Positions 48,621-57,813 of a stretch of DNA of 64,000 bases are shown in pieces. A program made the position numbers and the translations under genes. Within the stretch, counting starts at the first letter, position 1, and each line of letters starts with the position of its first letter. The notes under the pieces were generated by a model. That model saw only the letters and a program-made list of their open reading frames with translations. It was not told where the DNA came from and ran no database searches. Origin of the DNA: Tsukamurella tyrosinosolvens (GTDB lineage: Bacteria > Actinomycetota > Actinomycetes > Mycobacteriales > Mycobacteriaceae); assembly GCF_900104775.1 (NCBI RefSeq), contig NZ_FNSA01000003.1, forward strand, positions 3,658,001-3,722,000. Direction: 5' to 3'.

Positions 48621-48684
48621 GAGATCGCGGAGCCGCTCGCCGCTTCCCTCCGGAGACCGCCGCCGCCGGAGATACAGTGCGATG

Positions 48685-49905
48685 ATGGACTCGACGTGGC
48701 CGCGCCCCGAGCGGCGCATCGCAGCGCTGATCCGTGAGGTGGCGGAGCGACTCCTCGCGTCGTCGGACGCCGCGGTCGCCGAGCTGACCGCCGCGGCGCA
48801 CGAGGCGGCCGACTACCGCGCCGTGCTCGACGACCCTCAGCTCGTGGCTGCGGACCGCCGGATGAACAAGACGAACATGATGCACTGGTTGTCGGGCAAC
48901 CTGCAGGATCCCGGCGCGCGGGTGCCCCCCAGCACCGACCCGGACATCCTGCAGTTCGCCCGCGACGTGGTGCGGCGCGGGCTGGACATGCACGACCTCG
49001 GCTCGTGGCGGGGCGCCCAGCACGGCGCGTGGTCCGCGTGGGTCGACGAGTGCTTCGCGGCGACGAGCGACCTCGACGAGTTGCGCGAACTGATGAAGAT
49101 CTCCGAACGATCGATGTCCACCTTCGTCGACGATTCCATCGCGGCGCTCGATGAGTACGTCGAGCAGGAACGCGCGGAGCTTGCGCGGGGCGCGAGCGCC
49201 GAGCGGCACGCGACGGTCCAACTCCTGCTCGAAGGAGCGCCGATCGGGCGCGACCGGGCGGAGGCCCGGCTGGGCTACGCCCTCACCGGAAGTCACCTCG
49301 CGGCGATCGTCTGGAGCGACTCCACCGACGACGCAGCCGGACTCGACGCTGCGGCGGAGGCCGTGATGCGCGCGGGCGGCGCGACCCGCCGGCTCACGCT
49401 CAACGCGAGCGCGTCCGCGCTCTGGGTGTGGGTGCCGACCGAGGCGGCCCCGGCCGTCGAGGCGGCGGAGGCGGCGCTGGCCGATCGAATCGGGGTCCAC
49501 GTCGCCTTCGGACGACCGGGGAGGGATCTGGAGGGATTCCGTCGGAGCCACCTCGACGCCCTCGCCGCGCAGCGCGTTCTGGCGCGGGTCGGATCCGCGC
49601 GCCCGGTGGTGCGGTACGAGGACGTCGCCCTGATCTCGGTCCTGACCGCGGACATGGCACAGGCTGATCAGTTCGTCACCGACACGCTCGGCGACCTGGC
49701 CACCGCGGACGCCGGCCTCCGGGACACCGCGCTGACGTACGTGCGGGAACGGTTCAACGCGTCGGCGGCCGCGGAGAAGCTGTACACGCACCGCAACACC
49801 GTCGAGCGACGGCTGGCGCGGGTGGATCAGCTACTACCCGCGCCGCTCGCCGACAACGCGGCGAGCGTGGTGGCCGCCCTCATGCTCGTGCAGCTGCGCG
49901 ACTGA
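48685..49905 (+). CDS. PucR-type helix-turn-helix regulator
   Basis: A 406-residue regulator with a C-terminal PucR HTH_30 (FNASAAAEKLYTHRNTVERR, residues about 360-379), a central CdaR GGDEF-like part and an all-helical N-terminal sensor. I prefer ATG 48685, as TACAGT ends 6 bases before it (leaderless), over ATG 48682. It converges on the aldehyde dehydrogenase at the end of the large catabolic operon with 17 bases between, and is the nearest candidate regulator of that operon. Confidence 0.9.
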   Translation: MDSTWPRPERRIAALIREVAERLLASSDAAVAELTAAAHEAADYRAVLDDPQLVAADRRMNKTNMMHWLSGNLQDPGARVPPSTDPDILQFARDVVRRGLDMHDLGSWRGAQHGAWSAWVDECFAATSDLDELRELMKISERSMSTFVDDSIAALDEYVEQERAELARGASAERHATVQLLLEGAPIGRDRAEARLGYALTGSHLAAIVWSDSTDDAAGLDAAAEAVMRAGGATRRLTLNASASALWVWVPTEAAPAVEAAEAALADRIGVHVAFGRPGRDLEGFRRSHLDALAAQRVLARVGSARPVVRYEDVALISVLTADMAQADQFVTDTLGDLATADAGLRDTALTYVRERFNASAAAEKLYTHRNTVERRLARVDQLLPAPLADNAASVVAALMLVQLRD

Positions 49906-49922
49906 GGGCGGCCCGGGCGCAG

Positions 49923-51386
49923 TCACATGGGCAGGTCCGGCGAGTCGACGCCGACCACCCGGTCGCCGCAGAACACCCGGACGGACTCGGCGGGGCCGTG
50001 CCCACCGATGCCGGACGGTCCCCAGAAGCTCTGCGCCGAATCGTCGCCGAGGTCGGCCACTTTCGCGCCGTTGACACGCACCTCACCGGACTTGACGCGG
50101 GCGCCGACGGCGATCGCACGATCGGTGTCGGTGCCGAAGACGTAGGCGTCGAGACCCGACGGGTGCGCGTTCGCGGCGCGCAGCGCCTCCTCGTCGGAAT
50201 CCACCCCGTGCAGCGAGATGACGGGACCGAACAGCTCGGCGGTGGTGCGATCGGGATCCGACCCGGTCGCGATGGTGGGCGACAGGAAGAACCCCGCGAG
50301 CCCGGGCAGCTCCCCCGGCTGGTCGATGTGAGCGCCCAGGGCGCGCAGGCCGTCGATCCGCTGCAGGAGGGTCCGGTAGTGCGGCTCGTTGGAGATCGGG
50401 CCGATGTCGGTGCCCTCGTCGAGCGAGTGCCCGATCCGCAGGTTCGCGATCCGCGCGGCCAGGGCCTCCCGCAGGGGCTGCACCAGCCGGTGCGGCGCCA
50501 GCACCTTGCCCGGCCCCTCGCACCACTGCCCGTTGAGATTCGTCATACCCGTGAGGATCCCGTCGGCGGCGACGTCCACGTCGGCGTCGTCGAGGACGAG
50601 CGCGGGGTTGTTGCCGCCCAGCTCCAACTGGAGGACCGTGAAGTCCTCGGCGGCGGCGCGGGCGATGGCGCGGCCGGCGCCGGGGCCGCCGGTGAACGAC
50701 ACCACCTGGATGCGCCGGTCGCCGGTGAGCGCCGCGCCGATGTCCCCCGCGCCGTGCACCAGTTGCAGCGCCCCCTCGGGCAGCCCGGCGTCGGCGAAGC
50801 ACTCGACGATCGCCTGTGCGCTCGACGGCGCGTGCTCGGACGGCTTGAGGATCACCGGGCAGCCCGCGGCGATCGCGCTGGCCGCCTTCGCCGCGGGGAT
50901 GAAGCTGGGACCGTTCCACGGCGTGAGGATCGCGGCCGGGCCCCACGGGATCCGGTGCAGCCGGACGTCGCGGCCGTCGGCGGCGAGCGGCGAGACGCGG
51001 GCGATGGTCCGCGCCTCGGCCGCGGCACCGCGGAGGCGGTACGGCAGGAACGCCGCGACCTTCCGCGTGGCGCTGATCGCGGTGCCGCTGGTGAGCGCGT
51101 CGATGCGGGCGATCTCCTCGATCCGCTCCTCCACCTTCGCCGCGGCCCGCTCCAGCGCGTCGGCGCGCTCCAGACGGAACTCGTCGGCGGTGAAGTCGGT
51201 GGCCTCATAGACCCGCTCGGCGAGCTGCAACGCGCGCTCGAGGTCCGCGGAGGCCGTGGTCACCATCCGGTGCACGGGCTCGCCCGTGTTGGGGTCGACG
51301 TTCCAGGCGTCGAGCGTCCTGCAGTCGATCCATTCGCCGGCGATGTAGCTACGCGGCTGCGCGAGTGTGGTGTTCATGGTGGTCAT
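49923..51386 (-). CDS. aldehyde dehydrogenase (NAD(P)-dependent)
   Basis: A 487-residue enzyme with the ALDH residues in place: N158 in TPWNGP, general base E255 in LQLELGGNNP and the catalytic cysteine C289 in GQWCEGPGK. It oxidises an aldehyde to a carboxylic acid. It is the last gene of the nine-gene minus-strand operon; its ATG overlaps the stop of the alcohol dehydrogenase (ATGA). In context it should oxidise the aldehyde that the alcohol dehydrogenase makes. Confidence 0.95.
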   Translation of the reverse strand: MTTMNTTLAQPRSYIAGEWIDCRTLDAWNVDPNTGEPVHRMVTTASADLERALQLAERVYEATDFTADEFRLERADALERAAAKVEERIEEIARIDALTSGTAISATRKVAAFLPYRLRGAAAEARTIARVSPLAADGRDVRLHRIPWGPAAILTPWNGPSFIPAAKAASAIAAGCPVILKPSEHAPSSAQAIVECFADAGLPEGALQLVHGAGDIGAALTGDRRIQVVSFTGGPGAGRAIARAAAEDFTVLQLELGGNNPALVLDDADVDVAADGILTGMTNLNGQWCEGPGKVLAPHRLVQPLREALAARIANLRIGHSLDEGTDIGPISNEPHYRTLLQRIDGLRALGAHIDQPGELPGLAGFFLSPTIATGSDPDRTTAELFGPVISLHGVDSDEEALRAANAHPSGLDAYVFGTDTDRAIAVGARVKSGEVRVNGAKVADLGDDSAQSFWGPSGIGGHGPAESVRVFCGDRVVGVDSPDLPM

Positions 51387-52534
51387 CGGGTCGCCTCCAC
51401 GGCATCGAGTCGGACGTCGGGTCGGGCGGGGTCGTCCGAGGCGGTGGGCATGGCGACGACGATGCGCGTGACCTCGCCCGAGGTCATCGCCTCGAACCCC
51501 TCGTTGATTCGGTCGAACGGGATCACCTCGGTCACCATCTCGTCGAGCATCAGACGCCCCTGCTGGTACAGGCGCGCGAATTGCGCGATGTCCTCCCGGG
51601 CCTGACCGGAGCCCATGTACGAGCCGATCAGCTTCTTCTCGGTGAAGAAGAAGTCGTGCGCGGGCACGGCGAGCTCCGTGCCCATCGGTGCGATCCCGAC
51701 GAGGCAGGCGGTGCCGGTGCCGCGGACCGCCGCCAACGCGGTGGCCGCGGTGCGGGCGGATCCGACCGCCTCGAAGGCGTAGTCGACGCCGTCGCCGAGG
51801 AGTTCGCGGATCTCCGCCGGCACGTCCGAGGCGCCGTTCACGGTGTGCGTGGCACCGTAGGAACGCGCCGCCTCCAGCCGCGCGTCATCGAGGTCGATCC
51901 CGATGATCGCCGATGCGCCCGCCAGTCGCGCGCCCTGGATGATGGCGGAACCGACACCGCCGCAGCCGATCACCGCGACCGTGGATCCCGCCCGGACCTG
52001 CGCTCCACGGAAGACCGCGCCGACGCCTGTCACGATGCAGCACGACAGGAGACAGCCGACGGTGGTCGAGACGTCGTCGGGCAGCTTCACGACGGCGTTG
52101 GCCCGCAACAGGATGTGTTCCGAGAACGCCCCCACGTCGCCGAGCCGCGCGACGGGCGTACCGTCGGGCAGCGCGTACGCGGGCCTCGGACGCTCCCGGA
52201 TCTCGTCCTGCCGCTGGCACTGTGTGGAGTGCCCGGCGTCGCAGTTCCGGCACTGGCCGCAGGACGGCGTGAGCGCCCCGGTGACCCGATCGCCCGGGCG
52301 CAATCCCGTGACCGCCGAGCCGACGGATTCGACGATCCCGGCCACCTCGTGCCCGACCACGACGGGCAGCTCGGTGGGGACGGTGCCGGTCATGTAGTGC
52401 AGGTCGCTGTGGCACAGCCCCACGTGGGTGACGGCGAGACGCACCTCGTGCGGCTGCGGATCGTCGACGTGGATGCCGGTGAGCTGCAACGGCTCGCCCA
52501 CGGCGGTGAGGACGGCGGCGCGGGTGGTGATCAT
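51383..52534 (-). CDS. zinc-dependent alcohol dehydrogenase (MDR family)
   Basis: A 383-residue enzyme. Catalytic zinc ligands are C41 in GLCHSDLH, H62-E63 in GHEVAG and a later cysteine (CCIVTG), and the structural zinc site has C92, C95, C98 and C106. The nucleotide motif GCGGVGSA is intact. ATG 52534 overlaps the upstream stop (ATGA), as does its own stop with the aldehyde dehydrogenase start. It fits conversion of a hydroxy acid or alcohol, such as one released by the BVMO/hydrolase pair, to an aldehyde. Confidence 0.95.
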   Translation of the reverse strand: MITTRAAVLTAVGEPLQLTGIHVDDPQPHEVRLAVTHVGLCHSDLHYMTGTVPTELPVVVGHEVAGIVESVGSAVTGLRPGDRVTGALTPSCGQCRNCDAGHSTQCQRQDEIRERPRPAYALPDGTPVARLGDVGAFSEHILLRANAVVKLPDDVSTTVGCLLSCCIVTGVGAVFRGAQVRAGSTVAVIGCGGVGSAIIQGARLAGASAIIGIDLDDARLEAARSYGATHTVNGASDVPAEIRELLGDGVDYAFEAVGSARTAATALAAVRGTGTACLVGIAPMGTELAVPAHDFFFTEKKLIGSYMGSGQAREDIAQFARLYQQGRLMLDEMVTEVIPFDRINEGFEAMTSGEVTRIVVAMPTASDDPARPDVRLDAVEATR

Positions 52535-54987
52535 CGGGCTCCTCCGGTGGTAGCGGTGGCGGGTGTGGTGCGGGCGTCCCAGAATTCCTGGACCCCGGCG
52601 GTGAGGGCTCCGCTGTTCCACGACGCGTCGGCCGCAGCGTCCTCACGGGCGAAGGCGCGCTCGATCTCGTCGAGCGTCGGCCGCAGCAGTTCCAGGTGCA
52701 GGGCGGTGGTGTTGGCCCCCTCCGGCGTCCACGCGTGGACCACGTCGACGGCGCGGTCGACGAGCGCGGTTCCCTCGACGACCTCGTCGAGCAGGCCGAT
52801 CCGGAGCGCCTCGTCGGCACCGATGCGCTCGGAGCCGAGGATCATCCGCATCGCGTGCCCGCGGACGATCCGCGGCAACAGGAGGCTGGACGCGTTCGAG
52901 ATCGTCAGTCCCCGGGCGTTCTCCGGCTGGTAGTACGTCGTCCCGGGTACGCCGATCCGCGCGTCGCAGCACAGCGTGATCTCCGACGCGCCGCCCACGG
53001 CGATCCCGTTGACCGCGGCCACGACGGGAACGCGGGTCTCGATCACCGCGCGGGTCACGTCGTGGAAGCTCTCGAAGCTCTCGCGCATCCCGTCGAAGCT
53101 CGTCGGCGGCGCGGAGAGGTCCTCGCCGGCGCTGAACGCGCGGCCGGTACCCGTGAGCACGATGCCGCGGGCGCGGTCGCCCGTGCCGTACTCGCGGATG
53201 AGGGCGGCGAGGCGGCGGCGCATGCCGACCGTCAACGCGTTGAGCTTGTCGGGGCGGCGCAGCGTGATGATCGCGACCTCGCGCACCACCTCCACGAGCA
53301 CCTGCTCGACGGGATCGTTGTTCTGTTCCACGGGGTTCTCCTTGTTCGACGGTGCCGGGGCGCTCGCCGGCGCCGGGGCGCGCAGGTCGAAGACCGGGCC
53401 GGGCACCTCGGCGGCACGGGCCTTGAGGGCGGGTTTCGCGACCCGCTGTGAGGGGGTCCGCGGGAGGTCGGTGACGAACTCGATGAAGCGCGGCACCTTG
53501 AACTTCGCGAGCCGTTCGGCGACACGCGCGACGATCGCCACAGCCGCCGCGTGATCGGCCGCGATTCCGGGCGCGAGCTGGACGAAGGCCTTGACCTCCT
53601 CGCCGAGCACCGGGTCGGGTTCGGCGACGACGGCGGAGGCGACCACGGCATCGTCGTGCTCGAGGGCGGCCTCGACCTCCACGGCGGCCACGTTCTCGCC
53701 GCCACGGCGCACCATGTCCTTGAGCCGACCCACGAGGCGGATGCCGCCGCGCTCGTCGACGACGGCGAGGTCGCCGGTGTGCAGGCGGCCGTCGCGGAGC
53801 GTCTCGGCCGTGGCTTCGGGCCGGTTCCAGTAGCCGAGCATCATCGGGACGCCGGCGACGGTGAGCTCCCCGGGCGTGCCGGTCGGCACCGCGGCACCGT
53901 CGGCGCCGACGATCCGGATCTCCTTGGTGGCGATGGGATGCCCGAGGGTGCCGCTGCCGACGGCCGCAGTGTCCTCGAACGGGCTGAACAGGTCGATGCC
54001 GCTCTCCGTCATGCCGTAGACCTCGCGCCACGGGGCGCCCCAGCGGTCCTCCAGGTCGGCGTGCAGCGCCGCGGGGATCGCCGAGCAGAACACCGCGCGG
54101 AGGCGATTGTTCCGGTCCTCGGGGCTCGGCGGCTGCTTGAACAGCAGCGTCGGCATCGACCCGAGCACGTAGCAGAACGTCGCGCCGTGGCGGCGCACGT
54201 CGGCCATGAATCCCGACGCGGAGAAGCGCGGAAGGACCACGAGCGGCGCCCCGGTGGTGAGAGCCAGGACCGTGTTCCACTGCGGGTCCATGTACGAGAA
54301 CGGCTGCGCGGTCAGCAGGACGTCGTCCTGGCCCAGCCCGACGGCCGCGGCGCACGCCCAGCCGATCCGCGTCCAGTAGTCGTGGGTCAGCATGCACGCC
54401 TTCGGGAATCCCGTCGTCCCCGAGGTGTACTGCAGGTTGGCGAGGCTGTCGGGGGCGCCGGCCACCGCCGGCGGCGTGGCGGGGAACGCGGCGTCGGACG
54501 TGTCCGCGATGTCCAACACGGCGACGCCTGCGAGGGCGCGATCGCCGGCGATCACGTCGTGCACCAGCGGGACGTGATCGGCATCGGTCACGATCACCCG
54601 GGCGCCCGAATCGGCGAGCACGAACTGCAGATCGGCTGCGCGGTAGGCGGAGTTGACGGGCACCGCCACCCCGCCGGCCTTGAGCACTGCGAGCCAGGTG
54701 AGCGGCCAGCCCGCGATGTTGGGCAGCATGATCGCGACGCGGTCGCCCGGGGCGATCCCGTCTGTCTCGATGAGCCGGTGCGCGAGACGCGACGACGCCT
54801 CGTCGAACCGACGGTACGTCCACGATTCGTCACCGAAGCGCAGCAGCTCGGCCTCCGGGGTGCGGGCGGCACCGTCGGCGAGCAGGCCCGTGACGGTCCG
54901 GACGCGGGGTGTGTCGCCGATCGCGTCGGCGGCGACGGCGCGCCGCATGGCCGGGGCGGCACAGGTGCGGGTCGTGTCGATGGTCAT
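52531..54987 (-). CDS. acyl-CoA synthetase / enoyl-CoA hydratase in-frame fusion
   Basis: One uninterrupted 818-residue frame joins two enzymes. Residues 1-535 form an AMP-binding ligase (LQYTSGTTGFPKACMLTH; YGMTESG; GDLAVVDERGGIRLVGRLKD). After an Ala/Pro linker (APAPASAPAPS) comes a crotonase domain with the acyl-CoA motif FSAGEDLS and the catalytic glutamates in GGASEITLCCD and YYQPENA. There is no stop between them. A GTG at 53331, in the linker, has AAGGAG six bases upstream, so the hydratase could also be made alone (266 residues). The ligase A10 motif reads TPSQRVAKPALK, with Arg where Lys is usual. ATGA overlaps join it to both neighbours. Role: CoA activation and hydration in acid breakdown. 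Confidence 0.8.
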   Translation of the reverse strand: MTIDTTRTCAAPAMRRAVAADAIGDTPRVRTVTGLLADGAARTPEAELLRFGDESWTYRRFDEASSRLAHRLIETDGIAPGDRVAIMLPNIAGWPLTWLAVLKAGGVAVPVNSAYRAADLQFVLADSGARVIVTDADHVPLVHDVIAGDRALAGVAVLDIADTSDAAFPATPPAVAGAPDSLANLQYTSGTTGFPKACMLTHDYWTRIGWACAAAVGLGQDDVLLTAQPFSYMDPQWNTVLALTTGAPLVVLPRFSASGFMADVRRHGATFCYVLGSMPTLLFKQPPSPEDRNNRLRAVFCSAIPAALHADLEDRWGAPWREVYGMTESGIDLFSPFEDTAAVGSGTLGHPIATKEIRIVGADGAAVPTGTPGELTVAGVPMMLGYWNRPEATAETLRDGRLHTGDLAVVDERGGIRLVGRLKDMVRRGGENVAAVEVEAALEHDDAVVASAVVAEPDPVLGEEVKAFVQLAPGIAADHAAAVAIVARVAERLAKFKVPRFIEFVTDLPRTPSQRVAKPALKARAAEVPGPVFDLRAPAPASAPAPSNKENPVEQNNDPVEQVLVEVVREVAIITLRRPDKLNALTVGMRRRLAALIREYGTGDRARGIVLTGTGRAFSAGEDLSAPPTSFDGMRESFESFHDVTRAVIETRVPVVAAVNGIAVGGASEITLCCDARIGVPGTTYYQPENARGLTISNASSLLLPRIVRGHAMRMILGSERIGADEALRIGLLDEVVEGTALVDRAVDVVHAWTPEGANTTALHLELLRPTLDEIERAFAREDAAADASWNSGALTAGVQEFWDARTTPATATTGGAR
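53329..53343 (-). promoter_or_regulatory. internal ribosome site and GTG start before the hydratase domain
   Basis: AAGGAG (53343-53338) is followed after six bases by GTG (53331-53329), in frame with the preceding synthetase. This is an ordinary start signal for a separate enoyl-CoA hydratase, kept although the upstream frame has no stop. It suggests either recent loss of a stop codon or production of both fused and free hydratase. Confidence 0.65.
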
Positions 54988-55745
54988 CCCCAGGCCTCCT
55001 GTCGTTTCCTCGATTCGTCGACGATCCAGTCCATGGCCGGGTCGTCGCGCTCCATCCACTCGGGGTGCCACTGCACCCCGAGGATCGGGGCGCCCGGCAC
55101 CTCCACCGCTTCGATCACGCCGTCGGGCGCGCGGCCGGTCACGACGAGCCCGGCACCGCAGCGGTCCAGGGCCTGGTGGTGCCACGAGTTGGTGACCATG
55201 CTCGGGCCGAAGACGCGCGCCGCGGTCGAGCCGGGCACGAAGGTCACCACGTGGTCGGCGTCGCCGTCCGTGGGTGCTCCCTGCTGCGACAGGTGCGGTA
55301 TCGGCCCCGGCGGCAGATCGGCGATCAGCGTGCCGCCGAGCGCGACGTTGAGCACCTGCACGCCGCGGCACACACCCAACAGCGGGATCCCGCGGTCGAT
55401 CGCGACGCGGGTGAGCGCGAACTCGTACTCGTCGCGCTCGGGGTCGTGGGCGTTGGTGTCGGTGCGGGGATCGATGCCGCGGACCACGGAGGCGTCGCCG
55501 CCCCACCGGTCCGGATGCACGTCCTGCCCGCCGGTGACGACCACGCCGGACAGCCATTCGCAGGCGTCGACGGGGTCGGCATCGTAGGGCAGGTGCACGG
55601 GCACGCCGCCCGCCTCCGCGATGCGGGTCGCGAACGCGGACATGAACGAGTCCATGCACGCCTTGCCGTACCGGGGGTCGGCGCTGGCGAGCAGGCTGAG
55701 CTGGAATCGGCGGCCGGTGATCCCGACCAACGGCTTGCGGCTCAT
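54984..55745 (-). CDS. class I glutamine amidotransferase-like peptidase C26 (gamma-glutamyl hydrolase)
   Basis: A 253-residue enzyme of the PuuD type. The catalytic triad is C126 in LLGVCRGVQ and H227/E229 in GVQWHPEW. PuuD-type enzymes hydrolyse gamma-glutamyl amides, for example gamma-glutamyl-GABA. It directly follows the glutamine-synthetase-like gene (ATGA overlap) and precedes the synthetase/hydratase fusion (ATGA overlap), so it probably removes the glutamyl group added by the former. The ATG at 55745 gives the normal length; the open frame upstream belongs to another gene. Confidence 0.92.
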   Translation of the reverse strand: MSRKPLVGITGRRFQLSLLASADPRYGKACMDSFMSAFATRIAEAGGVPVHLPYDADPVDACEWLSGVVVTGGQDVHPDRWGGDASVVRGIDPRTDTNAHDPERDEYEFALTRVAIDRGIPLLGVCRGVQVLNVALGGTLIADLPPGPIPHLSQQGAPTDGDADHVVTFVPGSTAARVFGPSMVTNSWHHQALDRCGAGLVVTGRAPDGVIEAVEVPGAPILGVQWHPEWMERDDPAMDWIVDESRKRQEAWG

Positions 55746-57106
55746 GAGAACTCGAAGTAGCGACGGGACTCCCACTCGGAGAGTTCGGCGTACGGGTCGC
55801 CGCCCGTGGTGTGGAACTGCATCCACTCCCACCGGCGCGAGGCCGTCCAGAAGTCGACGAACTCGTCGCCGAGGTACTCGCGGAGGAGCTCGTCCGCGTC
55901 GAGCGCGGCGATCGCCTTCGTCATCGAGTCGGGGATCCGCTCGACGCCGCAGTCGTCGGGGAGGCACCAGGCCATGTCGTCGACCTGCGGCGGCGGGGCC
56001 ACCTTCTTCTCGATCCCCGCGACGATGCCGGCGAGCACGGTGGCCAGCGCGTAGTAGGGGTTGACGTCGGAGCCGGGCACGCGGTACTCGAGCCGGGAGT
56101 ACTTCGGATGCCCCGCGATGGCGCGCAGCGCCGCGGTCTTGTTGCTGACGCCCCAGGTGATGGTCGTGGGCGGGCCCGAGACGTCCACCAGACGGCGGTA
56201 CGAGGTGATCTGCGGGAGCGAGATCAGGGTGGCGCCCGCCATCGTCGCCATGAGGCCGCCGACCGCGTCGAGCATGAGCTCGGAGGGCCCGTCGGGCGCG
56301 TAGAACTGGTTGACGCCGTCGCGCTGCAGCGAGACGTTGAGGTGCGCGCCCTGTCCGAAGCCCGCGGTGGGCTTGGCCATGAAGGTGACCGACCGCCCCT
56401 TCTCGCAGGCGATCTCACGCATGACCTGTTTGGTCCGCACCCACGCGTCGGCGACCGCGAGCGGCGCGCCGGGCGCGATGTTCAGTTCGGTCTGCCCGGG
56501 GGCGGCCTCGTCGGTCCACGCCTCCCAGACGATGCCGAGCTCGTCGAGCCGGTCGGTGACGGCCTCCATGTAGTCGATCCAGTCCGACGACCGGGCGAGG
56601 TTGTAGGTCGCGCCGGTCTCTCCGCCCAGCGGTGTCAGGTCGCGGTATCCGCGGGCGCGGGCCTCCTGGATGGACTCCTCGAACAGGGTGGTCTCGATCT
56701 CGACGGCGACCGTCGCGGTGTAGCCCAGGGCGGCGAGCCGATCGATCTGCCGGCGCACGAGGTTGCGCGGACAGATCGGATTGGGGCTGCCGTCCTTCAG
56801 CCAGAAGTCGCCGATCACGGAGTGGACGCCGGGTTTCCACTCCACGAGCGTGCTCATGTCGGGCAGCAGCGCGATGTCGTAGAGGTTGCCGCGCCACTCG
56901 GGATACGGGTCACCGAAGACGACGTCGGTGCCCATGTCGATGGCGAACAGGACGTCGGCGAACGCGAACCCGGCGGCCTTGCCCGAGGCGAACTTCGCGG
57001 GCGTGACGCTCTTGCCCATGAAGCTGCCGTCGTGATTGGTGGCCTCCACGCGATAGGCCTTGACCGGCCGGCCGGTGGTCGTAGCGTCCGGAATGGGATC
57101 AGACAT
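55742..57106 (-). CDS. glutamine-synthetase-like gamma-glutamylamide ligase
   Basis: A 454-residue glutamine-synthetase fold protein. The catalytic region includes AVEIETTLF, ELNIAPGAPL, GFGQGAHLNVSL and LEYRVPGSDVNPYYALA, matching the order of glutamine-synthetase motifs but with the substitutions seen in PuuA/GlnA-paralogue types. It likely joins glutamate to an amine using ATP instead of making glutamine. The start at 57106 overlaps the upstream gene by 8 bases and its stop overlaps the C26 hydrolase start. Together with the hydrolase it recalls polyamine, isopropylamine and aniline routes. Confidence 0.9.
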   Translation of the reverse strand: MSDPIPDATTTGRPVKAYRVEATNHDGSFMGKSVTPAKFASGKAAGFAFADVLFAIDMGTDVVFGDPYPEWRGNLYDIALLPDMSTLVEWKPGVHSVIGDFWLKDGSPNPICPRNLVRRQIDRLAALGYTATVAVEIETTLFEESIQEARARGYRDLTPLGGETGATYNLARSSDWIDYMEAVTDRLDELGIVWEAWTDEAAPGQTELNIAPGAPLAVADAWVRTKQVMREIACEKGRSVTFMAKPTAGFGQGAHLNVSLQRDGVNQFYAPDGPSELMLDAVGGLMATMAGATLISLPQITSYRRLVDVSGPPTTITWGVSNKTAALRAIAGHPKYSRLEYRVPGSDVNPYYALATVLAGIVAGIEKKVAPPPQVDDMAWCLPDDCGVERIPDSMTKAIAALDADELLREYLGDEFVDFWTASRRWEWMQFHTTGGDPYAELSEWESRRYFEFS

Positions 57107-57743
57107 CGTAACGGGCCTTCCACGAGGCGGCGGTCATGGCCGAGAGCTGGGCCATGCTGCCCTGAACGCCCAGACCGCGTTCCAGGGCGGTGAACAGGAA
57201 GTCGGCGCCGGTGAAGACACCGGCGAGCGCGTCGGGTGTGCCGACCATGCGGTAGGTCGTCGCGCCCGCGCCGAAGCGGGCCTCCTCGCGCCCGTCCGGC
57301 CCCGTGGCCACGGCGACGAGGACATCGGGCACGCCGCGGATCGCGCGCGTGGCCTCCCAGAACCGGGCGCCGGCCGTGCGCCAGTCGGGCAGCGGGAACT
57401 GCAGCGCGCGGAGCATCGCTCCGGCGAGCTCCGGATCGCCGTCGACGCCCGCGCTCGCGAACCGGGACGCGAGGTCGACGACGACCGTGGCGTCGGTCGG
57501 GGCGAAGACGCCGCCGGTCACGGTCACGGCACCGTCGGAGAAGGTGACGGTGGCGGCTTGCGGCGTGGAGTGCGAGCGGACGGCGACGGTGCCCACCCCG
57601 CGCCCGAGGACGTCAGGGGCGTGGTCGAGCCGGACCGCGTCGCGCAGGGTGCGACCGATCAGCCGGACGACGGGTGCGGCATCGTCGTCGATCTCGACCC
57701 GCACCGTCGCCGCGGGGGCGGCGGGGAGTGTCGTGGTGTACAT
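57099..57743 (-). CDS. SCP2-like small protein, unknown function
   Basis: A 214-residue protein. The run ATVTFSDGAVTVTGGV and later ATVVVDLASRFASAG, followed by a C-terminal QGSMAQLSAMTAASWKARYD, is reminiscent of SCP2 sterol-binding domains, but the match is weak. It is coupled to the ligase gene by an 8-base overlap and has its own ribosome site (GGAAGGAATC). It might bind or shuttle the hydrophobic substrate of the operon. No motif for catalysis is visible. Confidence 0.6.
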   Translation of the reverse strand: MYTTTLPAAPAATVRVEIDDDAAPVVRLIGRTLRDAVRLDHAPDVLGRGVGTVAVRSHSTPQAATVTFSDGAVTVTGGVFAPTDATVVVDLASRFASAGVDGDPELAGAMLRALQFPLPDWRTAGARFWEATRAIRGVPDVLVAVATGPDGREEARFGAGATTYRMVGTPDALAGVFTGADFLFTALERGLGVQGSMAQLSAMTAASWKARYDV

Positions 57744-57792
57744 GAGGATGATTCCTTCCTCGGACGAGGTGGTGGGTGATTGCGAGGTGGAC

Positions 57793-57808
57793 GCCCGCTG
57801 CCGCGGGC
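57793..57808 (-). promoter_or_regulatory. hairpin in the only gap of the operon
   Basis: GCCCGC and GCGGGC form 6-base arms around a 4-base loop in the 70-base gap between the permease stop (57814) and the next gene. It could be a weak terminator, an RNA-stability element, or lie in a secondary promoter region. Confidence 0.4.
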
Positions 57809-57813
57809 CTCCG

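Noticed and set aside
53332-54987. Annotating the synthetase as a separate gene that ends before the hydratase
   Set aside because: No stop codon exists between the two domains in the given sequence, so the fused frame was kept and the internal start was listed separately.
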